Shown piece after piece: positions 32,821 through 45,249 of a DNA stretch of 64,000 bases (position 1 is its first letter; the number at the start of each line of letters is the position of its first letter). Position numbers and translations under genes: made by a program. Where the stretch lies: assembly GCA_026874595.1 (NCBI GenBank), contig CM049315.1, positions 66,783,916 to 66,847,915 of the forward strand. Direction: 5' to 3'. Source of the DNA: Sipunculus nudus (taxonomy: Eukaryota > Annelida > Sipuncula > Golfingiida > Sipunculidae). The notes beneath the pieces were generated by a model. It made no database searches. It was not told the DNA's origin and worked only from the letters and a program-made list of their open reading frames with translations.

Positions 32821-34479
32821 ATATCAAAATAGTAAAGTGCAACTGTAGTGGGAACCTGATCTCATAAGCGTTTACCTGATGAACTGCTGTGTAAAACAGT
32901 ATGTGGCTAATGCCAAGAAATTGCTTGCATGAATGTTACACAAATTAAGAGTAGGGATACGCTTGAAGAAGATAATGCTGAAGGTTCCAAACTTCATGGA
33001 ATGTACATGAACAATGCATATTTATGGTAAGATACATTCATATTAATCTTGTTATTCAAACGTATCATAACATGCACATGTGAAATTTGTTTTCCTTTTC
33101 GATGATAAGGCATAATCAAAATAGTCACAGTGACAAGTTAATAGATCTACCTACATCTCATTACTGTCATTTTTTCCAAATGACCTAAGCAATATCACCA
33201 AATGAGGGGGTATTCCATTGTTAGCTGGAAGTGGTGCCCTTAATGTTTTTTTTTTCCTTGCAAAAAAATGCCACATCGTCGACAGTTAGCAGTTCTCCTA
33301 AGAACTTGACCTAACCCTAAATGCATGATATGAAACTTTCCTGCCCTCAGAACTATCACCATATGAAAGTCCATTCTAAATTTAGATGGAAAACTTTGAA
33401 TGTTTCTATGTCATTACCTTGCAAAAACATTTCATATCATAGACAGTTTGCCTGTTATCCTTAGAATTTGAATTTGAACTTAATGCATGATAGGAACTTT
33501 ATAATTTTCTGGCCTCAGAACTGTCATCACATGAAAGTCCATTCTGAAGTTAGAAAGAAATGACACTGAGAATGTTTTCTAGGTCACTTTCATGCAAAAA
33601 CATGCCATATCATGGACAGTTTGCAGTTTTCCTAAAAACTTGACCTTGACCTTAATGCATGATATGAATCTTTCCTGGCCTTTAAACTATCACCAAATGA
33701 ATATGTGCGTTTTAAATTTAGATGAAAATGACCCTTTGCATGTGTATAACAATAACACTCTCCTGCAAAAACATGCTTTATATATACTGGCGATTGTTAC
33801 TATTTCTCATCCAAGTTTGGCTTTGACCTTGACCTTATTGCTCGATAGAAACCTTTTTTGACCTTATAGTTTTTACAAATAAAATGGGCATCCTCAGCAT
33901 CCTCAAGTCAAGTGGAAATGACACTTAAAATATGTTTCTGTAACACGTTAGAAAAAGTAACATACCATTACGAGTGTTGCTTTTTGCTCCCAAATTTGTC
34001 TTTGACCATGACCTTGATGCATTGTATATGCATTTTCAGACCTCAGAAGTGCCACCAAATGAATGGGCATTCTAAAGTAAGTTAGAAATGACAACTTTAA
34101 TGCATTTCTATGCCACTTCCTGGCGATTTTGGTTTTTTTTTCTGCGAAATTTAACCTTGACCTTGACCTTATACCGGAAGTGTACCGTTTTTGACCTCAG
34201 AAGTGTCATAAAACGAACGGGCATCCTAATGTTGGATGGAAATGACACGTTAAATGTGTTTCTCTGTCAGTTAGATATGGAATTATGGCCATTCAAATAT
34301 TTCACCCCTTATAATTGCGTTCATCTTGGATTTGGGGTGAAAATGACACTTTGCCATGGGTGGAATCTGGTGGGGTTTTATTTGTGCACTGAGACACAAT
34401 CAGTGAATCTATTTCAGGTGAGAAACCTTTGATAACATTTTTGTCCAACCTAAGTCATTCGTTGACTGGACTAATACAG

Positions 34480-35980
34480 ATTCCACTATTGGTGGCCTGA
34501 GATAAGACAGATGGTTTACTTAGAGTTCTCCATGGTAACAGGTAAAATAAGAAGCAGGATACAAAATTTGATTTTAATTTTTCTCACTACAGGCTGCGCC
34601 TTTAAAAATCATTATAGACTACCTATCATTTCAACAATATCATTGGACACAGCATGATGTTAATGTTTAATATATAAGTGTATATATATAATATATGATA
34701 TATAATATACATGTATATATAATAAGTGTATTTAAGAGGCCTGAGTGGAGGTATTATACTGTTTTCTTTGACCCATTTAGTGTCAACCTATTAAATATTA
34801 AATAAGCATTGTAACTGAAATCGTTATAAATACTGGAATTCTTGTCGCAGATACAGTAATAACAAAGTTCATCGGAACCTGAATGTATGTCTTAGTTGAA
34901 AGCTGTTTCAAAGAAGTTTACACTGTAGACATGATATTTCTCTGGGACAGGAAACCGTATACCAATCTTGATCTATACGCTGTAGAATTGTTATATGAAT
35001 TGTCAATGAAACATACTGGTTTACATTTATTTTTACTTGATTTTTACTCACGTTTTCCTCATGTGGTTCACAGTTACTGTAAAGGGCACAGGTTTGCCCT
35101 TAATTGACATATACTTATATATTATGAGAACTTACATGAGTTAATCAAAATAAAATCACATTTCGAACAAATTAAATCAAATTGATACGTATACATTCGT
35201 TTTTCCTTGTCAAATCAAGATTTAACAGAAAAATATATAAAACGTTCTGTGTTTGTTGAGGTGAAGTAAAATTTCAGAAATGGCTCCCTCACTATTGTCA
35301 CAAGGTTTGGTATTTGTGCGGGACATTAAATGAAATCGACAAGCAGCACTAGACGTGTGACGTCATTTCTTTCAGTGACTCACCGCCCCGGAACGAAACT
35401 GACAACACAGTAGGATGTGTGAAGGTGCCGTTGAAGTGTTTCATATCAGTACTGCATGAAATAGGGTATATGCATTGACAGTGTAGCTAGATTGCGTGGC
35501 CGTTTAATAAACAATATTATGAATAAGCGACTTGGGTATTGCCTTTCTGTTTGCCTATGGGAAACCGTATCGGCCGGAACAAGCCGGTAAGTATTGTGTA
35601 AGTATTCGACATGTACGTCATAGGAAACACACATTCTCTGATACTGCATACAAAGAGATATGTCATACCATACATATTAATATTACTAATGAAAGACTTA
35701 ACACCCGACATCAAAAGAGAAGTGTGTCTGCATGTGTGTGTTATTTGGAGAAGAGATAGTGGTCGTTGGTTTGTAGATTTTAACCTAATTTATAAGCAAT
35801 GTAGCCTAATAAAGTAGCCGTTTTAGCACTTGTTTTGATGTTGCTTGGAAAAAGGAAACTGCTGCACACAGTCAAACCCTTTGCATTGCAAATTAATTTT
35901 ACTAGGATACTGAATAATAGTATATCACACTGATATTTATTGTTTTTACTTGAAGTTTTGCCTGTTTTTCGTAGTTGTTT
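34480..35980. other. Intergenic, no gene recognised
   Basis: AT-rich. ORFs up to 78 codons show no features. Confidence 0.5.
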
Positions 35981-35984
35981 AGGA

Positions 35985-36580
35985 ATAAAGGCACTTACTC
36001 TAGCGCACTCTAACATTAGAAAGACAAGCGTACTGGGTGTCAGAGTGCCATTCCATCCTTCAGCGAGGAGCGCACTTTATGCTTCTATGAGGATGCAGAT
36101 ACTTTCATTTTTTTACAACGCCTAATGGCTTACAAGTCCGCCGTCACATCACATAAAATATACCAATCATTAGACTTTTTAGTATACTTTCTACCAAAAC
36201 CTAGCATGAGCGAGAAAAATTCCGTTTTAACCCAGCATATTGGTAAATCCCTCCGTATGTTTGTGAATTTATGACCGCATGAATACAAGCATGGCTCATA
36301 CGGGTAACTGCACGTAGCCAACTTGTATGTGTTACAGGAAATGACGCGTTACCATAGAGACGGGATTTCAGTTTGGCCTGTGAGTTCACATGTACTCTTT
36401 TTTGTTAATTCATCATTCGTACCCCAATGTTAAGATTATGGGCTGTTTACCACGATATGAATGCAGCATGATGGAAGACCACTGCGATGCATTCCTCGAT
36501 ATTGCTTGTATCAGGACTCAAGTTAGACTTACCAGCCCAATATGACCGTCTACCGAGTCGTGTATTCACGGCTATACCTA
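35985..36580 (-). repeat. Dispersed repeat, copy B of an inverted pair
   Basis: Reverse-complement counterpart of 25435-26010, with the same blocks in the same order (for example GAGCCATGCTTGTATTCATG, TTTACCAATATGCTGGGTTA, GGCACTCTGACACC on the minus strand). The copies are clearly diverged, so they are independent old insertions or an old inversion-linked duplication. Confidence 0.8.
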
Positions 36581-36584
36581 TAGA

Positions 36585-39500
36585 CGATGAGAGCATATAT
36601 GAGTAGATCCAAGTGAAGATATATCATTCCACCAATAAAATATTTCAAACAAATCAAATTTGTAAATATGCCTAGAGTTTTGCCGGTTCCATCAACCTTA
36701 AACAGACAAATATCTCGAATGCTCCTGTTTTGTTTGAATGTCGCAAAACCAGGGACATGCCCCATTTACCACTGTTAAAGGTCCCATGTTTGTCGGGACG
36801 GGGGAGGGAGGGGGTGGGTGCATTACTAGTCTTCCCGTCTCAAGGTGACCTAGTCCGCCACGTACGGACTCCATTTATCTGTGAGATGGAGTCCGACCGT
36901 CTAGCGGTGAGAGTTCACCCTGCCGTACATGGAGGGACCTGTAACATAAATTATCACTGCTTGTTGTGTGTAGAGAAACAATCTTGTATTTATATATAGA
37001 AATAAACTTTTTATGTATCAAATTAAATCGATATATCACCTTTATGTGCGCCTGTAAATGTTTTTTATCCTTTGAACTGCCGGGGTTCAGTTGTTGCATG
37101 CCAACTGGACACCGCCGGAAAAGGAATCCCATGCAAATTAGGTGGGCAATCTATGCAAAAGATGAATTCGGGGGGGGGGGGGGCTTTTCCCAGGAATGCC
37201 AGTGCCGGGCACTAGGATAGACCATATTTTCATAAGCATCCTTCCCATCATACATCGCTTGTTGTCAATGATGCTAATTTCCTATTGGTTGTTCCAACCG
37301 GAAAGCGCTATCGGCCAGACGGAGACGAAGCAATTTTTGACTTCATCCAGAGTAAGTGCTCATACTTTATTAATGCTGATCATCCAGCAAAAGTTTTGGT
37401 CCCAACGGAGTCTAAGCATCTGTAACAATTATAATATGTGGGGTTTGTTTGGTGTCCTCACGCTTCACAAGGCATATACGTGTCTGAGGGTCTGTACGGA
37501 TCCGTACAAACTTAGATAGTATACTCTCCCCGCCAGAGGCTGCAGCGCTTGTATTGTTTACTATATGTATGTCAGCGCTGCAAGACTGCAGCAAAAGGTG
37601 ACCATGAAGGCGTTTGAAAATACTACCCGTTTAGGGGCATCCGAACGCCAGTGAATTTCCTTGTTAATAGCTGTTTCTGGGAAGACTTGGTCGCAGCAAA
37701 GTAAATCATGTCGGCGTCGTCTCTCCATTCAACTTGTGCATGCATGTATGTGCCTATTGATCTTGTGTGTGCCTATAACTTGTTCTAATTTATAAAGCTA
37801 TTATTTACTTGATTGATTTTACGCAGGTTTTCATCACTATGATTGCAGGTTCAATATATAGGTCTAACGCACGGATGGATCGGGGGGGGGGGGACTAAGG
37901 CGGTAACAACCCCCCCCCCCCCTTTCCCCGCCTATACCTGGGAAATCATTTTTTATGGAGTTATTTTCTATGTGTGTGGATTGGCTGGGTTGTGGGTGCA
38001 TGCCCTCTCTCAATGTGACCATGTTGATAATGATTAAAGCTGCTCCTAAGTGGATTCAGTGACAGCTACGTCTGAAGTTTGTTTACCGTTTCAGCAAAAC
38101 TACACCTCTGTGGAGAAATCGTATACAAGCACACCAAGTTACTGTCACTTTAAATTGGTGGTACCTCCTTGTGGCATCTGATTTTTTTTTAAAGAAATTC
38201 CTGTTGCACTGTTGATAAGTATATCTGGTAAGTTCCCCAACTTTCCATTGAATTTCTTTCAGATGCAGGGTTATCCCACTCCCGTTCTTTTAATCAGTCC
38301 ATTATTTCAATCAGTCCTCATGCACTCTAGCAGTTTTTTCTTGAGAAAGAATTCCCAATGGACCTCTAAGGAGACGGGATGTTACTGCTGTTCATAATCT
38401 GTTTAGTTACATGTAAATATCAGTGAGGCTATATTTATTCTGTGTTAGAGGCTGTTTTGGACTCTCGCCATATGATGAACAAAGCATATCATATATAATA
38501 TGGTAAAATAGTCACGTATTTGTTTATAAACTTACGTGAAATACGATTAGAACAAGCAACTTAATATACCCAGCTCGTCTCTCATGGTTGACACAGTATC
38601 GACTGTCTATTCATTTAAAGGTAATTAACCTTGGTGATGGCAAGTGATAAGCATAGTTAGCATAAATATAATTCAATAAATCCTGTCGGTCTTTGGGCTA
38701 TGAATATGAGAATTATAATGATGTCATTGATATAGAATTAGGATATTTAAAAATATCGGCTTAGTTAGTGTTGTGTTAATGACCATTTTTAAATAACAAA
38801 GAAAAAAATATTGTTTGTGTTTATGGAAGTGTCAAAGTATCCCCTTGATGTCCCTGAATGATTCGAACAGTCATGCCACCAAAACCTACACAAGAAGCAT
38901 ATTTCTTCGTGTAGTTGACTATTGAATGTACAACCTATATATCTATTTTATATGTATTCTTCTGATTAAATAAATTAACCAATATATAACCCCCTATATA
39001 TTTGTCAAGTATATAGGTATGTATATAAAAGACACTGTAATACAAGATTATATCCGTTATGTATATAACAGACACAGTTCTACAATATTATTTCTATTAT
39101 GAATCATACATATAATATACAGAAACAATGAAAACTAGTTGACAATTTTGATCTATTAACCATCATGCTAGACCATCTCTATACACTTAATCATCATGTC
39201 CTTCAGAATTAAATTCGTATTTAGACTTTGGGAATATTAAGCCTGGAGCATTACCTACCATACCTGGGTTAGCCAATGTAACCAGAAAAATAATCAATTT
39301 AGCCTTTTTGTCTGCATGTATATTTATTTTTTTAGATTAAAAATGATTTGTACATACATAAATCAATAAGACCCACTGTAAAGCATGCCGGGCAAAATCA
39401 CATAAACCAGGAATCCATTCTTTTTACGTGAGTCGGCTGCACATCGTCAGTGCTGGAAAATGGTAGGCGTTGATCGCTTATCGGGGTTATGTGATCTCCC

Positions 39501-39900
39501 GCATATTCAATTTGACAGATTTAAGTCGAGGGTTACCCCAGAAGATATATATATCTACTACTTTTTAAGGGCATTTATTTAATTTCACATGACTACAGTA
39601 TAGGGTACACTTGACTGACAGCAAATGTTGAAACACTGACTGGAAAAAGGGTGTCCTTCTGGTTATCCTCCAAAACGGCCAGAGTGACTTGTAGGTTATT
39701 TTGCACTCTTTGATATCACTAATCTGAAATACAACATGAATAAGCTTTTTTATTGTCGTTTTAATTATGCCACGTTTATCCTTTTAACATTAAATCAATT
39801 AATCTGACATACTTTGTATGTAAATCATAAAAAATAAACATGTCAATAATAATATCTCTGAGAGACCATGGGTCACTCATAACCAGGTAACACATTTAAA
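36585..39900. other. Intergenic and 3' flank of gene 3, no gene recognised
   Basis: G-runs and C-runs at 37171-37183, 37880-37893 and 37909-37922. A minus-strand AATAAA at 39749-39754, about 165 bp past the gene 3 stop, is a candidate polyadenylation signal. No supported ORF. Confidence 0.5.
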
Positions 39901-39915
39901 CTCACTGACATGGTC

Positions 39916-41964
39916 TCAGAAAAGATTTGGACGAATTGCAGGCCTTTGAAACCAGTCTCTTCTCATAACGTCACTCAGCCAGGGATCACGTTCAAGAAGA
40001 TGGAGAATATCCTCCTGATCCCTTCCCGACATTCCCTCAGCGTCTTCCCCTTCCAGGTTTTGTTCATTCCATCTGCTTCTGACTTTCTTCAGTATCCTTC
40101 GGATTCCACGCTGATCAAAGAAACATTCATCCATGTTGTCCTCCAAAGACGCTTCCTCAAGACGGTCCAAAAAGCGGCATTTTACAAGTGAGGTAAGTCC
40201 ATCGGTTGGCATGTAATAAGAAGGTGCCGGTGGAACATCAATGTACCGGTCTTGGAACGGACTGTAGATGCCCATTCCGAAAAATACCGATCTGATTGGT
40301 TTAAAAGACAAGTAGATGTCACCATCTCTTCCATAGTGGCTCCCTAAAATATCTGTTTCTGATATTGTGCACGGACGTTCTTTGGGGAACTTCTGTACCT
40401 CCCATGTATTTTCTTGAATCTTGTATACCAGTGCATTGTTCTTCAGCTTAACGAACAGTTGATCAGCGGTCCCGAATAAATATATATACTCCAAGTACTG
40501 GACATCATCTAGGCATTCTCTTGAGACGACGTGCGCAGCTAGACTGGCTAATTGCTTTAATTGTCCATCAGGTGTGAGATGGTACAACAGGAGTTGTAAT
40601 GGTTCCCTCACACAGACAATGTATACAGACCCATCCTTTCTGACTGAAGTCCTGACTTTCAGAGAGGCACCTCCGGGTAGAGCTTTATCCTCACACAGAA
40701 CCTCCCACTTTAATTTCTTGATATTGAGCCAATCAATGCACAACTTGCACATCTTTTTGTTAGCTGTGACGTACATACCACGCAGCCCTTCGTACCATGG
40801 AGCCTTTGTTTTGCTTGTCTTGGTTTTTGCTGTTCCTTTCTTTTCCAGGTAGACTAGTTCTCTTCCGACGTAAAGAACCCCCGAACATTCAACATGAAAT
40901 GATACACAACATTGTAATGATTCTCCCAATCCAACGTGAAAATCATTGTTCGAATAAGGAATGTCATTTATTTGTTTTGTTGAAATATTGAACAACCTTA
41001 ACCTTTCTTTGATCTTGAAGCCAACTATGTCCGCCGAAGGTCCAAGCCCAATTGAAGGGGGGTAGTCTTCATCCAAATAAATACGCTTTTTTGGTATCAC
41101 AACTTTCAACCAAATCTGCTTTTCTGGTCGATAGATTAAAAGGTTGTTCGTTATAGAGTTTAAATGGACAAAAACCTCTTCAAATCTTTCTAGTTCGGTT
41201 TCTTTACTCTCTGTATTCTTCTCCTTTGGTAGAGTCTCAATATTTTCTGCATCTTGTACTTGTGAATCTTTCTTGAACAGATCTATTAATTGCTCAAACT
41301 GATTGATGTACTTCTCTCTTTCACATTTATGTTTCTCACACCAGCTCTGTATGAATGCTTTCATTTTCTCTTTCGAGCAGAACTTCCCCAGACCTCCTGT
41401 CATGAAATGCAGGATATGAGTCGGTTTAATATTTAGTGCCTCGGTGTGGTTGATGAGGGTATCGTGAAATCGACTAACAGCTACGTTTTGTGCAATATCT
41501 TCTACTTCGCCAATGGAGAAGTCAAAGCTGATTGCCCATGTCCACAAACATGTACTCAGACACAGATTCTTCAACAAATACCGTATACACAGTTCCTCTA
41601 CACGTTTGATGCTGAACAGCCGTGCTACCTGGAGAAGTCCTTCAACTTCATCTTTTTCAATCTGGATATGTCCAGTGTACAGGAACTCCAACACAGTAAC
41701 GACTGGCCTGATGGACTGAATCTTGTCTGACATGTCAAACTCTTCTGGTCCAGGGCTCTCATCGCGTGGGGCCATGTTCCTAAAGTAAGCACTGTTGCCA
41801 GCAAGGATACACCAATGAGCAGCTACTTTGCCATTATTGGCTTTCAAAGTGACATCACAGTGCTCGGATCTTTCAAACTGTTGACGTAGCAACATCTGAA
41901 GGTCCTTCCGATTCCTTGCTCGACTGTCATGGCTTGTAAATTTCTCATGTTCTCGCCTCCTCTC
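39916..41964 (-). CDS. Gene 3 exon 2: BTB-BACK protein with kelch-like C-terminal half
   Basis: A 2049-bp exon, 682 codons plus stop, after acceptor TATTTCTTTTTAG (AG at 41966-41965). With exon 1 the protein is 692 residues. A basic leader (ERRREHEKFTSHDSRARNRK) precedes BTB (about 42-143: RSEHCDVTLKANNGKVAAHW, NSAYFRNM), BACK (about 148-223: TCLWTWAISFDFSIGEVED, KFCSKEKMKAFIQSW), a Glu/Lys-rich linker, and the kelch-like half (YRPEKQIWLKVVIP, YKIQENTWEVQKFPKERP, YSPFQDRYIDVPPAPS). The ending WFQRPAIRPNLF resembles the WMQCPSAVPQF ending of gene 2. The role is inferred as CUL3-type adaptor from the family, with substrate unknown. The gene has the largest intron of the four because of an inserted repeat array. 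Confidence 0.9.
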   Translation of the reverse strand, partial: ERRREHEKFTSHDSRARNRKDLQMLLRQQFERSEHCDVTLKANNGKVAAHWCILAGNSAYFRNMAPRDESPGPEEFDMSDKIQSIRPVVTVLEFLYTGHIQIEKDEVEGLLQVARLFSIKRVEELCIRYLLKNLCLSTCLWTWAISFDFSIGEVEDIAQNVAVSRFHDTLINHTEALNIKPTHILHFMTGGLGKFCSKEKMKAFIQSWCEKHKCEREKYINQFEQLIDLFKKDSQVQDAENIETLPKEKNTESKETELERFEEVFVHLNSITNNLLIYRPEKQIWLKVVIPKKRIYLDEDYPPSIGLGPSADIVGFKIKERLRLFNISTKQINDIPYSNNDFHVGLGESLQCCVSFHVECSGVLYVGRELVYLEKKGTAKTKTSKTKAPWYEGLRGMYVTANKKMCKLCIDWLNIKKLKWEVLCEDKALPGGASLKVRTSVRKDGSVYIVCVREPLQLLLYHLTPDGQLKQLASLAAHVVSRECLDDVQYLEYIYLFGTADQLFVKLKNNALVYKIQENTWEVQKFPKERPCTISETDILGSHYGRDGDIYLSFKPIRSVFFGMGIYSPFQDRYIDVPPAPSYYMPTDGLTSLVKCRFLDRLEEASLEDNMDECFFDQRGIRRILKKVRSRWNEQNLEGEDAEGMSGRDQEDILHLLERDPWLSDVMRRDWFQRPAIRPNLF

Positions 41965-42404
41965 CTAAAAAGAAATACAGATGTAAATAAAATGAAGCTT
42001 AATTGAAATTATTTAGGGAATACCTAATCTCTATGTTAGTAGGGGTGCACGTGTTACTAAAATATAGATTTCCAGATGCACCCTGTGGCAGCTCAGACCA
42101 GTGATGCAGTCGAGTGCACACGATCCGAGTTCCATCCCGAGTCCAGACCACTCGAGTCTAAGTCCTTGGGGTTCTAATGCAAGTCCACCTAATTCGAGTC
42201 CGAGTACAAATATTCTTGCTAAAACAAATGCAAACCATGTGCATTACCATGTGACCCCTCGAGTCCTTCCCTCCTACTACAAAAAAAAAAATGCCCCACG
42301 TCACTGAATCATACAGGTGAGGTGGTAATGGCTATTTTAACAAGTGACCCATGGGTCATGACGCTCAGCTGACTGGGAAGAGATTTGCAAAAGGAAATTT
42401 TATC

Positions 42405-44640
42405 ATCTGAATGGTAGTATATACCCATTCAACTGAAGCATCAAACAGATTAACCAACAGGCTGAGATTGTGTCTGTATTAATATATCTAAAAAATAGAA
42501 AAAAAAATTAAAAAAAATACAGGTGGCTCTACCAGTCTGCAGAAACTAATAAAAACACTTAATGTTCAATATCCATGCAAAGAAGCATGGTGGTCTCTGG
42601 ATTAGTTGTTCAGATATTTCAGCTTTCGTATCAATTTTTCCATTATTCTGAGGGATACTTTGCAGTCCTATAGCTTGGAGGATATGGGTAACAGAGACCT
42701 AATTTCAGGTTTCCACAGACACTTTTCATGGGCCTCCTTGCATGACAAGAATGAAGATTCTAGGTCCAGTTGTTACAATTTGTACCCCGTTGACAGATAA
42801 CCACATCTTTAAAGGTCTCAAAAATAAAGAAAAAAATTGGTAAAAATTTGAAAAAAAAATAGAGGTGGCGCACCCAGTCTGCTGAAATTGATGGAACATG
42901 TCATGATCAATATGTATGCCAAAAATCTCATGATCAATATGCATGCCAAAAATCATGACCATCAGTGATGTAGTTAATGAGATACTGAAGTTTTTGTATG
43001 AAATTTTTCACTATTCTGGGGGGGGGGGGTACTTTGGGGCCCCATAGCTAAAAGGATATGGGTAACAGAGACCTAATTTCTGGTTTCCATGGAGACTTTT
43101 CATAGGTCTCTCAGAATGTCAAGAATGAAGATTTTAAATCCAGTCTTTACGATTTGTGCCCTGTTAACAGAGGTCCACATTTTTAAAAGTCTCAGAAATA
43201 GAGAAAAAAATCGTAAAAAATCGAAAAATACAGGTGGCGCCACCAGTCTGCAGGACCTGATGGAACACTCCATGATCAATATGTATGCCAAAAATCATGA
43301 CCATCAGTGATGTAGTTAATGAGATATTGAAGTTTTTGTATGAATTTTTTTAATATTCTGGGGGGTACTTTGGGCCCGATAGCTCACAGGATATGGGTAA
43401 CAGAGACCTAATTTCTGGTTTCCAAGGAGATTTTTCATGGACCTTTCAGAAAGTCAAGTTACAAGATTCTAGGTCCAACGGTTACGATTTGTGCCTGGTT
43501 AACGGACAGACAGACGGACAGACAGACAGACAGACAACAGACAAAGAGTGATCGCTATAGCTCAGCATGACTGAAAGTCAGCTGAGCTAAAAAATACAGG
43601 TGGCGCCACCAGAATGCAGAAACTGATGAAACACTCCATGATCAATATGTATGCCAAAAATCATGACCATCAGTGATGTAGTTAATGAGATATTGAAGTT
43701 TTTGTATGAATTTTTTTAATATTCTGGGGGGTACTTTGGGCCCGATAGCTCACAGGATATGGGTAACATAGACCTAATTTCAAGTGTTTAAGGAGACTTT
43801 TCATGGGCCTCTCAGCATGTCAAGAGAGAAGATTTTAGGTCCAGTTGTTACGATTTGTGCCATGTTAACAGATGACCACATCTTATGAGGTCTCAAAAAT
43901 AGAGAAAAAAATTTGTAAAAATAAAAAAATAAAGGTGGCGCCACCAGACTGCAGAAACTGATGAAACATTCCATGATCAATATCCATGCAAAGAATCATG
44001 GTGATCAATGCAATAGTTGTTCAGATACTGGAGCTTTTGAATCAAATTTTCCATTATTCTGGGGGGTATTTCGGAGCCCCATAGCTCAGAGGTTATGGGT
44101 AACAGAGACTTAATTTCAGGTTTCCAAAGAGACTTTTAATGGGCCTCCCGGAATTTCAAGAGAGAAGATTCTAGGTCCAGTCATTACAATTTGTGCCCTG
44201 TTAACAGATGACCACATCTCAAGAGGTCTCAAAAATAAAGAAAAAAATTCGTAAAAATCGAAAAAATATAGGTGGCGCCACCAGACTGCAGAAACTGATG
44301 AAACATTCCATGATCAATATCCATGCACAGAATCATGGTGATCAATGCAATAGTTGTTCAGATACTTGAGCTTTTGTATCAAATTTTCCATTTTTCTGGG
44401 GGGTACTTCGGAGCCCCATAGCTCAGAGGTTATGGGTAACAGAGACCTAATTTCAGGTTTCCAAGGAGATTTTTCATGGTACTCCCTGGATGTCAAGTTA
44501 GAAGATTCCAGGTCCAGTGGTTACGATTTGTGCCTGGTTAACGGACAGACAGACGGACAGACAGACAGACAGACGGACGACGGACAAAGAGTGATCGCTA
44601 TAGCTCAGATGACTTTCAGTCAGCTGAGCTAAAAATTCAA
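42405..44640 (+). repeat. Tandem array of six units of about 335-370 bp in the intron of gene 3
   Basis: Each unit has the 12-bp palindrome or a variant, a CAGTCTGCAGAAACTGATG block, CCATGATCAATATGTATGCC, ATTCTGGGGGGTACTT, a GGATATGGGTAACAGAGACC block and TAGGTCCAG..TTACGATTTG. Palindrome positions are 42532 (variant), 42864 (variant), 43233, 43599, 43934 and 44271, spaced 332-369 bp. Two units carry a (GACA/GACG)n tract followed by GAGTGATCGCTATAGCTCA and GTCAGCTGAGCTAAAAA. Confidence 0.92.
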
Positions 44641-44912
44641 TCATAATAACTTCCAGATTTTATTAATCACATGATAATGCTACACTTTTACGCAGGTAAA
44701 TGTGGAATATAAAAATGTCATCATTACACTATGACATGTATTGAGAGTCATCAGTAATCTGACAATAAAATAGTGTCACATGTTCTAAATGCTTATAAGC
44801 TCATACATTAACCGTCACCACTTGCAGCCCTGTCTGAGCAGGTACAACATATTGCAGATCTGCGGCTAATTTGATATTTAAATTCTTACATAAATAAATA
44901 AGAATTCCGTAC

Positions 44913-44942
44913 CTCTTTTGACACATCATCCTTGGTAGACAT
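44913..44942 (-). CDS. Gene 3 exon 1 (10 codons)
   Basis: Minus ATG at 44942-44940 gives MSTKDDVSKE, then donor GAG|GTACGG (GT at 44912-44911), phase 0. Joined to the acceptor at 41965 the frame continues as ERRREHEKF into the BTB domain. AACAATG gives a fair Kozak context (A at -3). The promoter module lies 150 bp upstream. Confidence 0.65.
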
Positions 44943-45091
44943 TGTTCAAATTTAAATCAGATTGGCTAAGGTTTGGCTATACATGTGACTTCCATGAAAA
45001 CCGTTTTAACATATGCATTTTCTCAGCCCATGTACCAGTCGGCTGGTAACTGCAAAAGGTTTGTGCCTGACAACGTCAATATTCCCGACTC

Positions 45092-45117
45092 TTGGATCTC
45101 GTCCAATCTTCCCAGAA
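45092..45117 (-). promoter_or_regulatory. Gene 3 promoter module: NF1-like dyad plus STAT/GAS-like site
   Basis: On + : TTGGA-N5-TCCAA (45092-45106), 2 bp, TTCCCAGAA (45109-45117). 150 bp upstream of the proposed start. It is part of a longer segment (about 45040-45250) that recurs at 47.3 and 48.2 kb. Confidence 0.6.
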
Positions 45118-45249
45118 ATACGTTGGTAGTGTATTCACTATACTCAGTGGGTACAACGTATTGAGCCGCTCCTGGTGGAGTTATTTGCAGAGAGCTTTAC
45201 GACAGACTACAAGCCTGTAATAAACGAAGTAGGCCATATAAACATATAA

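Larger units (their letters stand above)
30176..34475. repeat. 4.3-kb inverted duplication with long modular arms
   Basis: Outer ends match in inverse orientation: TAGTCTAGTCAATGAA at 30176 and the reverse complement TAGTCCAGTCAACGAA ending near 34475. Pairs recur in mirror order inward: the CATGGCAAAGTGTCATTTTC block (about 30300 and 34350), GGTGCTGCT(T/G)GTTGTGTAACC (about 31480 and 32815), TTTGCAGAAGAGA (about 31605 and 32548) and CATACCATGCTGACATCACA / its relative near 32390. Arms are therefore about 1.6-2.1 kb with the centre near 32.1 kb. The outer parts (30176-31205, 33180-34475) are made of five and six subrepeats of about 165 bp. It could be a foldback transposon or a head-to-head duplication of a decayed unit. 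Confidence 0.8.

Noticed and set aside
32564-32842. 92-codon ORF as an intact gene
   Set aside because: Part of it is duplicated in the left arm without an open frame, and no domain is recognised; kept only as an exon-like remnant.
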